The translations under genes and the position numbers were made by a program. Under the pieces are notes generated by a model, which saw only the letters and a list, made by a program, of their open reading frames with translations, had not been told where the DNA came from and did no database searches. A DNA stretch of 20,258 nt, taken from Marivivens sp. (lineage in GTDB: Bacteria; Pseudomonadota; Alphaproteobacteria; Rhodobacterales; Rhodobacteraceae). The stretch lies in the NCBI GenBank assembly GCA_024642185.1, contig JAHEBR010000016.1:1-20258 (forward strand). The letters are read 5' to 3'. Each line of letters opens with the position of its first letter. The first letter of the stretch is position 1. This document shows, piece after piece, positions 7,526 to 14,359 of this stretch.

Positions 7526-9399
7526 GCGCTTCGCGCCTTTTCGAACCTGCGAATACGGGCAAGCAGAAGCATGATCGCGGCCGGCGTCATGCCCTCGACC
7601 CGAGCGGCCTGCGCGATTGTTGTTGGGCGAATTATGTCGAGCTTCGAAGACAGTTCGTTCGAGAGGCCGTCAATTTCACCAAAGATCAGATTCGGCGGAA
7701 TCGCGATCAGCTCGTCGCGCTGCATCGTGGCAATATCGCGATCCTGACGAACGACATAATTCGCATAGAGCGCGTCACGCTTAATCTGTTCTTGAATCCG
7801 GCGATCCAGATCTCGAGATTCCGGCGCAATTTCATAAAGTTGCGGGAAATCAAAGTCGGCCAACTGCATCGCCTCCAACGCGGTTCTGTTTTGACCGTCC
7901 GGATTCAAATTGGCGCCGGTGCCGGCGATTTGGCGCGCGGTCAGGGTGATCTGGCCCAGGCTCTCTTTGGCGGCGCCGATTGCGCTCATTTTCTCGGAAA
8001 ACGCGTGCCAGCGCTCTTCATGGACCAGATCAAGCTCGTGCCCAAGCTGGGTCAGCCTTTGGTCTGCATTGTCCGCCCGCAGAGACAGGCGGAACTCGGC
8101 CCGCGAGGTAAACATCCGGTATGGCTCGGAAACACCGCGGGTAACAAGATCGTCAATCATCACGCCGATGTAGGAATTTGTCCGGCTAAAAGCCGACGGT
8201 TCTTTACCTGTTGCAAGCCGGGCCGCATTGAGGCCCGCGACAAGCCCCTGCGCTGCGGCCTCTTCGTAGCCTGTGGTTCCGTTGATCTGCCCCGCCAAAT
8301 AAAGCCCAGGAACATCGCGCAGCGCGAGGCTCTGGGTCAGGGCGCGGGGATCAACATAATCGTACTCAATCGCATAGCCCGGCTGAAGAATATCAACCTT
8401 TTCAAGCCCCTTGATCGATCGGACATAGGCCTCTTGAACGTCGATCGGCAGAGAGGTCGATATTCCGTTGGGATAGATCGTGTGGTCGTCAAGCCCCTCC
8501 GGCTCGAGGAAAACCTGATGGGAAGACTTGTCGCCAAACCGAACGATCTTGTCTTCAATCGACGGACAGTACCTTGGTCCAACCCCTTCAATGTGCCCAC
8601 CATACATGGCCGAACGGCTCAAGTTATCACGGATGATGTCGTGCGTGTCTTGATTGGTGTGCGTGATGCCACAAGAGATCTGCCGGGCGGCCGGTTTGCT
8701 CGACAAGAACGAAAACATCGTCGGGTCGTCATCTCCGGGCTGCATTTCCAGACCCGACCAATCAATCGTGCGTCCATCAAGTCGCGGCGGCGTACCGGTT
8801 TTCAGGCGCCCAAGCGGCAAGCCAAAGCTATCCAGCCGCTCAGCCATCTTTACCGACGGCCTATCGCCCATGCGCCCGCCCGGGCGGGAAACATCGCCAA
8901 TATGGATGATCCCGCGCAGGAAGGTCCCCGTTGTCAGAACAACCGCACCGGCGGAGATTTCCGAACCATCCGCGAGGATCGCGCCGACAACCCGATCACC
9001 CTCCATCATAAGGTCTGTGGCTTCGCCCTCGATGACAGACAGGTTCTCTGTCTTTTCCGTCAGAGCAAGCATCTCACGACGATAGATCGCACGGTCCGCC
9101 TGTGCCCTCGGCCCCTGAACGGCAGGCCCCTTTTTGCGATTTAGAAGGCGAAATTGGATGCCAGCAAGGTCGGCAACACGCCCCATGACTCCATCAAGGG
9201 CGTCGATCTCGCGGACGAGATGGCCCTTGCCAAGCCCGCCAATCGCGGGATTGCACGACATGACACCAATGCCTTCCCGCTTGAGTGTGACAAGGCAGGT
9301 CCGCGCGCCCGTGCGGGCAGACGCATGGGCTGCCTCGGTTCCGGCATGGCCGCCCCCAACAACAACGACATCGAATTCGCGATGTTTCACGTGAAACAC
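7522..9399 (-). CDS. mnmG: MnmG (GidA), tRNA uridine-34 carboxymethylaminomethyl synthesis FAD enzyme
   Basis: MnmG works with MnmE to install the (carboxymethyl)aminomethyl group at C5 of wobble U34 in tRNAs, using FAD, NADH and methylene-THF. The 625-aa protein has the FAD-binding GGGHAGTEAA (residues 15-24), the catalytic-Cys signature CNPAIGGLGKG (Cys49), GYAIEYDYVDPR and the C-terminal MnmE-contact domain. The longest reading starts at GTG 9399, giving MFHVKHREF. A GTG at codon 4 (9388-9390) is a real alternative, because AAGGAG lies 8 bases before it but touches the first GTG. I keep the longer start because MFHVKH-type N-termini encoded by parS are common in relatives (from memory). 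It lies 3 bases after mnmE and overlaps rsmG by 4. Confidence 0.95.
   Translation of the reverse strand: MFHVKHREFDVVVVGGGHAGTEAAHASARTGARTCLVTLKREGIGVMSCNPAIGGLGKGHLVREIDALDGVMGRVADLAGIQFRLLNRKKGPAVQGPRAQADRAIYRREMLALTEKTENLSVIEGEATDLMMEGDRVVGAILADGSEISAGAVVLTTGTFLRGIIHIGDVSRPGGRMGDRPSVKMAERLDSFGLPLGRLKTGTPPRLDGRTIDWSGLEMQPGDDDPTMFSFLSSKPAARQISCGITHTNQDTHDIIRDNLSRSAMYGGHIEGVGPRYCPSIEDKIVRFGDKSSHQVFLEPEGLDDHTIYPNGISTSLPIDVQEAYVRSIKGLEKVDILQPGYAIEYDYVDPRALTQSLALRDVPGLYLAGQINGTTGYEEAAAQGLVAGLNAARLATGKEPSAFSRTNSYIGVMIDDLVTRGVSEPYRMFTSRAEFRLSLRADNADQRLTQLGHELDLVHEERWHAFSEKMSAIGAAKESLGQITLTARQIAGTGANLNPDGQNRTALEAMQLADFDFPQLYEIAPESRDLDRRIQEQIKRDALYANYVVRQDRDIATMQRDELIAIPPNLIFGEIDGLSNELSSKLDIIRPTTIAQAARVEGMTPAAIMLLLARIRRFEKARSA
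9383..9398. promoter_or_regulatory. parS: parS centromere site, copy 2 (5' end of mnmG)
   Basis: This is a second perfect TGTTTCACGTGAAACA palindrome, 1.9 kb from the first and about 3.4 kb from the oriC centre. It covers the mnmG initiation region: it lies one base inside the upstream GTG start and contains the alternative GTG at codon 4. ParB nucleation is expected. A ParB clamp here would also sit over the mnmE-mnmG junction. Confidence 0.95.
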
Positions 9400-9402
9400 T
9401 CC

Positions 9403-10692
9403 TTACTTCCCGATACAGAAACTCGAGAAGATTTCATCCAGCAAGTCTTCCACATCTACCCGCCCCACCAGCATGTCAACGGCCCTGATGGCGCTTCGAA
9501 GCTCTTCGGCCACGAGGTCGGGCATCTCGGCACCGCCGCGAATCTGCGCCTCGCTCGCCTCAAGATAGCCAAGGCTGCGCAAAAGCGCATCCCGGTGCCT
9601 TTCTCGCATGGCAACCCCAACCGACTGCGTCCGCTCCAGCAGGCGATCTTGGACAAGCGCGACGAGGCGATCAATCCCTTCACCCGTCTTGCTGGAAATC
9701 CCAAGCCCGTCCCGCGGAAAAGCGTCGATCTTGGCGCCAACAACAATGTCACCCTCGGCCAGATCTAGGTCAGGATTCTCGTCAGGCAACAACATATAGA
9801 TTCGTAGATCTGCAGCCGCGGCTCGCTGCCGTGCCCGCTCAATTCCGATTCCTTCAACATGATCTTCGGTCTCCCGCAGGCCGGCCGTATCCAAAAGCGT
9901 CACAGGAAGCCCGCCCAGATCCATCCGGACCTCGATCACATCCCGCGTCGTCCCCGCATACTCGGAGGTAATCGCCGCCTCCCGCCCGGCAAGCCGGTTC
10001 AGCAGAGTCGACTTGCCAACATTCGGCGCCCCGACAATCGCAACCTCAAAGCCATCCCGGATGCGCTCGGCAATTTTGACGCCCTCGGCCTCGAGCCGCA
10101 TCTCCGCGCCAACCCGCCCCAAAATCTCGCTCACCTCGGGATAGACATCGACAGGCACGTCTTCATCCGCGAAATCAATCGTCGCCTCGACAAGCGCCGC
10201 CGCCCGGATAAGTCCGGTCCGCCAGCGCTCCGCCTTCTCGCCCAAAGCGCCTGAAAGCACACGCATGGCCTGGCGTCGCTGTGCTTCGGTCTCGGCATCA
10301 ATCAGATCAGCAAGCCCCTCAACCTGTGCCAGATCCAGTCGGCCATTCTCCATTGCCCTGCGGGTGAACTCTCCAGCCTCGGCGTGGCGCAGTCCGGGTT
10401 GCGCCACCAGCTCCGCCAACACGCTTTTTTGAACCGCCGGGCTCCCGTGAAGGTGCAGCTCAACCACGTCTTCGCCGGTGAAGCTGTGTCCCCCGCTGAA
10501 CCCGAGCACCAGCGCCTCATCGAGAACAGCCCCATCGCCTCCCCGAAGTTTGCGCAACACACGCCCATCCGACGGAACCACACCACAAAGCGCGCCCGCT
10601 GCCGCGAAGGCTTCAGGCCCGGAAATCCGGATGATCGCAACGCCCGCTTTGCCCGCCGCCGTCGCCAGCGCGAATATCGTGTCCATCTTCAT
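9403..10692 (-). CDS. mnmE: MnmE (TrmE), tRNA modification GTPase
   Basis: MnmE is the GTPase partner of MnmG in wobble-uridine modification of tRNA. The 429-aa protein has an N-terminal folate-binding domain (TIFALATAAGKAGVAIIRISG, residues 5-25) and a helical domain. The inserted G domain carries G1 GAPNVGKS (221-228), G2 TTRD (248-251) and G3 DTAG (268-271). It ends in the invariant FCIGK, whose Cys is essential for modification. The G4 position reads AKID (320-323) rather than NKxD, a departure from the canonical guanine-specificity motif. The start ATG at 10690-10692 has a poor Shine-Dalgarno, and a second ATG two codons in is possible. It lies 21 bases after rho and 3 before mnmG. Confidence 0.96.
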   Translation of the reverse strand: MKMDTIFALATAAGKAGVAIIRISGPEAFAAAGALCGVVPSDGRVLRKLRGGDGAVLDEALVLGFSGGHSFTGEDVVELHLHGSPAVQKSVLAELVAQPGLRHAEAGEFTRRAMENGRLDLAQVEGLADLIDAETEAQRRQAMRVLSGALGEKAERWRTGLIRAAALVEATIDFADEDVPVDVYPEVSEILGRVGAEMRLEAEGVKIAERIRDGFEVAIVGAPNVGKSTLLNRLAGREAAITSEYAGTTRDVIEVRMDLGGLPVTLLDTAGLRETEDHVEGIGIERARQRAAAADLRIYMLLPDENPDLDLAEGDIVVGAKIDAFPRDGLGISSKTGEGIDRLVALVQDRLLERTQSVGVAMRERHRDALLRSLGYLEASEAQIRGGAEMPDLVAEELRSAIRAVDMLVGRVDVEDLLDEIFSSFCIGK

Positions 10693-10713
10693 AAGCCGTT
10701 GAAAAGGCTGCGT

Positions 10714-11988
10714 TTAGGTGTTCATCGAGTCGAAGAAATCAGAGTTTGTCTTCGTCTGCTTAAGCTTGGAAATGAGGAATTCGATGGCATCGGTCGTACC
10801 CATCGGATTGAGGATCCGGCGCAGGACAAACGTCTTTTGTAGATCGATCTTATCCACCAGAAGATCTTCCTTCCGGGTGCCCGACTTGAGGATGTCCATC
10901 GCCGGGAACACGCGCTTGTCTGCCACCTTGCGGTCGAGCACGATCTCCGAGTTGCCTGTGCCTTTGAATTCCTCAAAGATCACCTCGTCCATCCGGCTGC
11001 CGGTATCAATCAGCGCGGTGGCGATGATGGTGAGCGAGCCGCCTTCTTCGATATTCCGCGCCGCACCAAAGAACCGCTTGGGCCGCTGCAGGGCGTTGGC
11101 GTCGACACCACCGGTCAAGACCTTGCCAGACGACGGCACGGTCGTGTTGTAGGCGCGGCCAAGGCGGGTGATCGAATCGAGCAGGATCACAACATCCCGC
11201 TTGTGCTCGACAAGCCGCTTGGCCTTCTCGATCACCATCTCGGCCACAGCAACGTGCCGCGAGGCTGGCTCGTCAAAGGTCGAGGACACAACCTCGCCCT
11301 TAACGCTTCGCTGCATGTCGGTCACCTCTTCCGGCCGCTCGTCAATCAGCAGAACGATCAGATAACACTCGGGATGATTGGTCGCGATGGAATGGGCGAT
11401 ATTCTGCAACAAGACGGTCTTGCCCGTGCGGGGCGGCGCAACGATCAGGCCACGCTGGCCTTTGCCGATCGGAGCCACGAGATCGATGATCCGAGCGGAA
11501 CGATCCTTCAGCGTGGGATCTTCCTCGATTTCCATCTTGAGGCGCTCGTCAGGATAAAGCGGTGTCAGGTTATCAAAGGCCACCTTGTGCCGCGCGCGCT
11601 CGGGATCTTCAAAGTTGATCGACTCGACCGCCACCAGAGCAAAATAGCGCTCGCTGTCATTCGGTTCCTTGATCACACCCTCGACGGTATCGCCTGTCCG
11701 AAGCGAATACTGACGGATCATCTCGGGGCTGACATAAATATCATCCGGACCCGGAAGATAGTTTGCCTCGGGCGAGCGCAGGAAGCCAAAGCCATCCTGC
11801 AGAACCTCGAGAACCCCATCGCCACCGATAACCCAATCCTCATCCGCACGTTCGCGCAGGATCGAGAACATCATATCCCCCTTGCGCATGGTCGAGGCGT
11901 TCTCGATCTCGAGCTCTTCGGCCATCGCCAAAAGGTCTTTGGGGCTCTTGGCTTTCAGGTCAGCAAGGTTCAGTCGATGCGGATGCAT
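10714..11988 (-). CDS. rho: Transcription termination factor Rho
   Basis: Rho is the hexameric RNA-dependent ATPase that ends transcription at C-rich, untranslated RNA. The 424-aa length is typical. The N-terminal helical part (residues 5-45, with LAMAEELEIENAS) precedes the OB/cold-shock-type RNA-binding fold (about 55-120, with VLEVLQDGFGFLR). The RecA-type motor follows, with Walker A APPRTGKT (184-191), Walker B VVILLDS (266-272), and the Q- and R-loop regions around 273-285 and 310-320. The ATG at 11986-11988 is preceded by a 121-base leader with two overlapping inverted repeats (annotated separately). It sits between hemJ and mnmE; rho beside the mnmE-parB genes near oriC is a common alphaproteobacterial arrangement. 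Confidence 0.97.
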   Translation of the reverse strand: MHPHRLNLADLKAKSPKDLLAMAEELEIENASTMRKGDMMFSILRERADEDWVIGGDGVLEVLQDGFGFLRSPEANYLPGPDDIYVSPEMIRQYSLRTGDTVEGVIKEPNDSERYFALVAVESINFEDPERARHKVAFDNLTPLYPDERLKMEIEEDPTLKDRSARIIDLVAPIGKGQRGLIVAPPRTGKTVLLQNIAHSIATNHPECYLIVLLIDERPEEVTDMQRSVKGEVVSSTFDEPASRHVAVAEMVIEKAKRLVEHKRDVVILLDSITRLGRAYNTTVPSSGKVLTGGVDANALQRPKRFFGAARNIEEGGSLTIIATALIDTGSRMDEVIFEEFKGTGNSEIVLDRKVADKRVFPAMDILKSGTRKEDLLVDKIDLQKTFVLRRILNPMGTTDAIEFLISKLKQTKTNSDFFDSMNT

Positions 11989-12023
11989 GGGTCAAAGCTC
12001 TCCCGACCCTCTATCTGGGGTCG
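11989..12023 (-). promoter_or_regulatory. rho leader: two mutually exclusive small hairpins around the ribosome-binding site
   Basis: Read on the minus strand, CGACCC (12018-12023) can pair with GGGTCG (12004-12009) across an 8-base loop. The same GGGTC (12005-12009) can instead pair with GACCC (11989-11993), which directly abuts the rho ATG. In that second fold the purine-rich GGGAG (12000-12004), the likely Shine-Dalgarno, lies in the loop. The two folds cannot coexist. This could be a translational switch or attenuation element for rho, whose autoregulation through its leader is known in enteric bacteria. The pairing is visible; any function is inference, and the stems are short (5-6 bp). 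Confidence 0.3.
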
Positions 12024-12109
12024 TGTCTGGTCATGTAATCGGAATAATCCCTGCCGGACGGCGGGCCCACATCCCTTAGGCTGCAAAGCCTCCCGAGTCA
12101 ATTCCGGCG

Positions 12110-12559
12110 CTAGAACTTGAGGATCACCGCAAAGACGATGAGCAGCATCAGAACCGTCGGAACCTCATTGACCATCCGATAGGTCCGCCCCGTACGGGTG
12201 TTCCTGCCTTCAGCAAACTCACGCCGCCGCAGCGCCAGCCAGTAATGCGCATAGGTCATCCCGATCACCGATCCCGCCTTGACCCAGGGCCAAACAGACG
12301 ACCAGTCAATCACCCCTGGCGTCAGAACCAGAAGCAACCCAAAGAGCCACGAGGCAATCATTGCCGGCCGCATGATCAAGTAGAGAAGTTTGTGCTCCAT
12401 GATCTGAAAGGTCTGATCCAACTCAGACCCAACCGAAGCTTTCTCAGCATGATAAACAAACAGCCTAGGCAGATAGAACATCCCCGCCATCCAGGAAATC
12501 ACCGACACAATGTGCAGGGCTTTGGTCCAGGGATAGATCGTGCTGAGCAGGTCCGACAT
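12110..12559 (-). CDS. hemJ: HemJ, membrane protoporphyrinogen IX oxidase
   Basis: HemJ oxidises protoporphyrinogen IX to protoporphyrin IX in the inner membrane, the penultimate step of haem and chlorophyll synthesis in many Gram-negatives lacking HemY or HemG. The 149-aa protein has four hydrophobic segments and the family residues His16 in ALHIVSVISWMAGMFYLPR. It also has YLIMRPAM after a charged loop, and the C-terminal RMVNEVP before the last membrane helix. An upstream ATG at 12574 would add MNGGV, but GGAGG lies 4 bases before the ATG at 12557-12559, so I chose that one. Transcribed away from the origin region, it may share a transcript with rho 121 bases downstream. Confidence 0.92.
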   Translation of the reverse strand: MSDLLSTIYPWTKALHIVSVISWMAGMFYLPRLFVYHAEKASVGSELDQTFQIMEHKLLYLIMRPAMIASWLFGLLLVLTPGVIDWSSVWPWVKAGSVIGMTYAHYWLALRRREFAEGRNTRTGRTYRMVNEVPTVLMLLIVFAVILKF

Positions 12560-12703
12560 GACGCCTCCGTTCATCCTTCAATTCTTAATAGATATAAAGA
12601 AAAGATTGATGATGATGTATTGCGGTGGATAAGCAGGGTTTCAAGGACTATCCACAGAAACATCCCGACCTGCCTGAAGCTCAGTATAGCCATATGAGCC
12701 CAG

Positions 12704-12722
12704 AATAAATAATATTTAATAA
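12704..12722. other. A/T-only stretch, candidate DNA unwinding element
   Basis: Nineteen consecutive A or T bases lie between the left (12624-12656) and right (12778-12930) DnaA-box groups. In a roughly 60% GC window (by eye) this is the most easily melted point, which is what an origin's unwinding element needs. A second A/T-rich but not pure patch lies at about 12577-12620, next to the hemJ start. Confidence 0.6.
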
Positions 12723-12730
12723 GACGTTAC
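12716..12730. promoter_or_regulatory. CtrA-like half-site pair at the edge of the A/T stretch
   Basis: The sequence reads TTAA, then seven bases, then TTAC. The CtrA consensus is TTAA-N7-TTAA, so only one of eight specified positions differs. In Caulobacter CtrA binds sites of this kind in the origin to block initiation. The motif is short and A/T-rich DNA raises the chance of a random match, so this is a lead only. Confidence 0.3.
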
Positions 12731-12921
12731 CGAAATATTAGTCATACATTCCCAAGCGCACGCAAACCTGCCCCCGGATATACACAAAGCCAAGTTTTCC
12801 TTATCCCCTGTGGATCAGAGCTTGGCAAATCCCCCAGTCTTGACCAGATATCCCACTTGACAGAGGGTCGCTCCGGAATTGCGGCAACGGCCCCAGAGTC
12901 GCCCAAAGAGCTACACGCGGG

Positions 12922-12930
12922 TTATCCACA
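12922..12930 (+). promoter_or_regulatory. Perfect DnaA box TTATCCACA overlapping the maf start codon
   Basis: This is the only exact consensus DnaA box I found in the window. Its last A is the first base of the maf ATG. Bound DnaA would cover the maf initiation region, and could link origin activity to expression of maf-aroE-coaE-dnaQ. Confidence 0.85.
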
Positions 12931-13529
12931 TGACTGTCCAGATCATCCTCGCCTCCGGTTCCGAGATCCGCGCCGCGCTTCTGCGGAACGCTGGTGTGCC
13001 GATCACGATTGAAAAGCCACGCGTCGATGAAGAGCTGATCCGCGAAGCGCTCCTGGCCGAAGGCGCCACCCCGCGCGACGTGGCCGACGCGCTGGCCGAA
13101 AGCAAGGCCCGCAAGATCGCCGAGAAGAACCCCGAGGCCTGGGTGATCGGCTGTGATCAGGTTCTGTCCTTCAAGGGCCAGCTCCCGTCCAAACCCGAAA
13201 CCCCCGCCGATGCGCGCACCCAACTTGCCGCCATGCGCGGGCAGACCCACAAGCTCCTCTCCGCGGTTGTCCTCTATGCCGAAGGCAAACCCGTCTGGCG
13301 ACACGTCGGCGAGGTTCGCATGACCATGCATGATATCTCCGATGCCTACCTCGATGACTATGTCGCCCGAAACTGGGAGAGCATCCGCCACGCGGTCGGC
13401 GCGTATAAACTCGAAGAGGAAGGCGCGCGTCTCTTCTCCAAGGTCGAGGGAGATTATTTCACCGTCCTCGGCCTGCCGCTTCTTGAACTCTTGTCATACC
13501 TCTCGCTTCGCGGGAAACTCGCTTCATGA
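12930..13529 (+). CDS. maf: Maf family nucleoside-triphosphate pyrophosphatase (YceF-like)
   Basis: Maf proteins hydrolyse non-canonical or modified nucleoside triphosphates to monophosphates. The 199-aa protein opens with the family signature IILASGSEIRAALLRN (residues 4-19), then has PRVDEEL and IGCDQVLSF. The GCDQV block and the C-terminal EEEGARLFSKVEGDYFTVLGLPL resemble the YceF (m7GTP) branch more than the YhdE (dTTP/UTP) branch; this is a judgement by eye. The reading frame is open upstream, but the family N-terminus fits the ATG at 12930. No Shine-Dalgarno is visible before it, because the perfect DnaA box fills that position. It is the first gene right of oriC and overlaps aroE by 4 bases. 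Confidence 0.94.
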   Translation: MTVQIILASGSEIRAALLRNAGVPITIEKPRVDEELIREALLAEGATPRDVADALAESKARKIAEKNPEAWVIGCDQVLSFKGQLPSKPETPADARTQLAAMRGQTHKLLSAVVLYAEGKPVWRHVGEVRMTMHDISDAYLDDYVARNWESIRHAVGAYKLEEEGARLFSKVEGDYFTVLGLPLLELLSYLSLRGKLAS

Positions 13530-14359
13530 GCCTGCACCGTATTCCCCTCGCCGGCGTTATCGGCAGCCCGATCGCCCACTCCAAATCGCCCCGCCTGCAC
13601 CGCCACTGGCTGGCGAAATATGGTATCGCGGGCGACTATGTGCCTCTCCACGTCGAAAAAGACGATCTGCGCGAGGTGCTCCGTTCCCTGCCCAAGATGG
13701 GCTTTGTCGGTGCAAATGTGACGATCCCCCACAAGGTCGCCGTGCTCGAGATCGCCGATCAGGTCTCCGATCGTGCCACCCTGATTGGCGCGGCAAATAC
13801 CCTGATCTTCCACGAAGATGGAAAGATTATCGCCGATAATACAGATGGTTACGGGTTTCTGGCTAACCTGAAACAGGGCGCCCCCGGTTGGCGGCCAGAT
13901 CTCGGCCCCGCTGCCGTTCTGGGCGCAGGCGGCGCGGCGCGGGCGGTGATCGTCTCGCTTCTCGATGCGGGCGCGCCCGAGATCCTGCTCGCCAACCGCA
14001 CGCGCACCAAGGCCGATGTCCTCCGCTCCGAATTTGGTTCGCGGGTGCGGGTTTTCGAATGGGTGCAGGCCGGCAATATGATCGAAGCCGCAACGACCGT
14101 GGTCAACACCACCTCCCTCGGCATGGTCGGCTCGCCCGAGCTGCGCGTGCCACTCGACGGGCTTCAGCCGCGAACGGTCGTGACAGACCTCGTCTACAAC
14201 CCCCTCCGTACCCACCTTCTCGACGAGGCCGAGAAAGCCGGTTGCACCGTCGTCGACGGCCTCGGGATGCTCCTGCACCAAGGCGTCCCCGGTTTCGAGC
14301 GCTGGTTCGGCGTCCGCCCCGAGGTCGATCAGGCCACGCGCGACGCGGTCTTGGCATGA
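13526..14359 (+). CDS. aroE: AroE, shikimate dehydrogenase (NADP+)
   Basis: AroE reduces 3-dehydroshikimate to shikimate with NADPH in aromatic amino acid and folate precursor synthesis. The 277-aa length is normal. The substrate-binding domain shows SPIAHSKSPRLH (residues 14-25), NVTIPHK with the catalytic Lys70, and ADNTDGYGF with Asp107. The NADP-binding fold has GAGGAARA (133-140) and NRTRTKAD for phosphate recognition, as in AroE rather than the NAD-using YdiB. It overlaps maf and coaE by 4 bases each (ATGA), indicating one coupled transcript. Confidence 0.97.
   Translation: MSLHRIPLAGVIGSPIAHSKSPRLHRHWLAKYGIAGDYVPLHVEKDDLREVLRSLPKMGFVGANVTIPHKVAVLEIADQVSDRATLIGAANTLIFHEDGKIIADNTDGYGFLANLKQGAPGWRPDLGPAAVLGAGGAARAVIVSLLDAGAPEILLANRTRTKADVLRSEFGSRVRVFEWVQAGNMIEAATTVVNTTSLGMVGSPELRVPLDGLQPRTVVTDLVYNPLRTHLLDEAEKAGCTVVDGLGMLLHQGVPGFERWFGVRPEVDQATRDAVLA

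Larger units (their letters stand above)
12560..12929. other. oriC: Candidate chromosomal replication origin (oriC), gene-free 370 bp
   Basis: This is the only gap over 300 bases in the window, and no plausible gene lies in it. It holds five DnaA-box-like 9-mers: 12624-12632 (minus, TTATCCACC), 12648-12656 (CTATCCACA), 12778-12786 (ATATACACA, weaker), 12809-12817 (minus, TGATCCACA) and a perfect TTATCCACA at 12922-12930. Between them 12704-12722 is 19 bases of pure A/T, a good candidate unwinding element in an otherwise GC-rich window. A TTGACA at 12857-12862 has no convincing -10. The flanking genes diverge from it, parAB and parS are close by, and maf-aroE-coaE-dnaQ on one side matches the gene neighbourhood known for alphaproteobacterial origins. 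Function is inferred from these features together. Confidence 0.82.

Noticed and set aside
7480..9144. A 554-codon open frame on the + strand opposite mnmG
   Set aside because: It is antisense to a clear, full-length mnmG, has an Arg-rich composition with no recognisable domain, and is explained by codon bias of the true gene in GC-rich DNA.
12079..12090. Small inverted repeat GGCT-GCAA-AGCC between hemJ and rho as a terminator
   Set aside because: The stem is only about 5 bp, and no T-run follows it on either strand.
11203..12120. A 305-codon open frame on the + strand opposite rho
   Set aside because: It is antisense to the highly conserved Rho motor domain; no family match and no plausible ribosome-binding site.
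12801..12809. TTATCCCCT as a further DnaA box
   Set aside because: Two mismatches at otherwise strongly conserved 3' positions, so it was not counted among the boxes.
13888..14355. Long upstream extension of the coaE frame inside aroE
   Set aside because: The extension is arginine-rich out-of-frame reading of aroE; the CoaE N-terminus begins exactly at the ATG overlapping the aroE stop.
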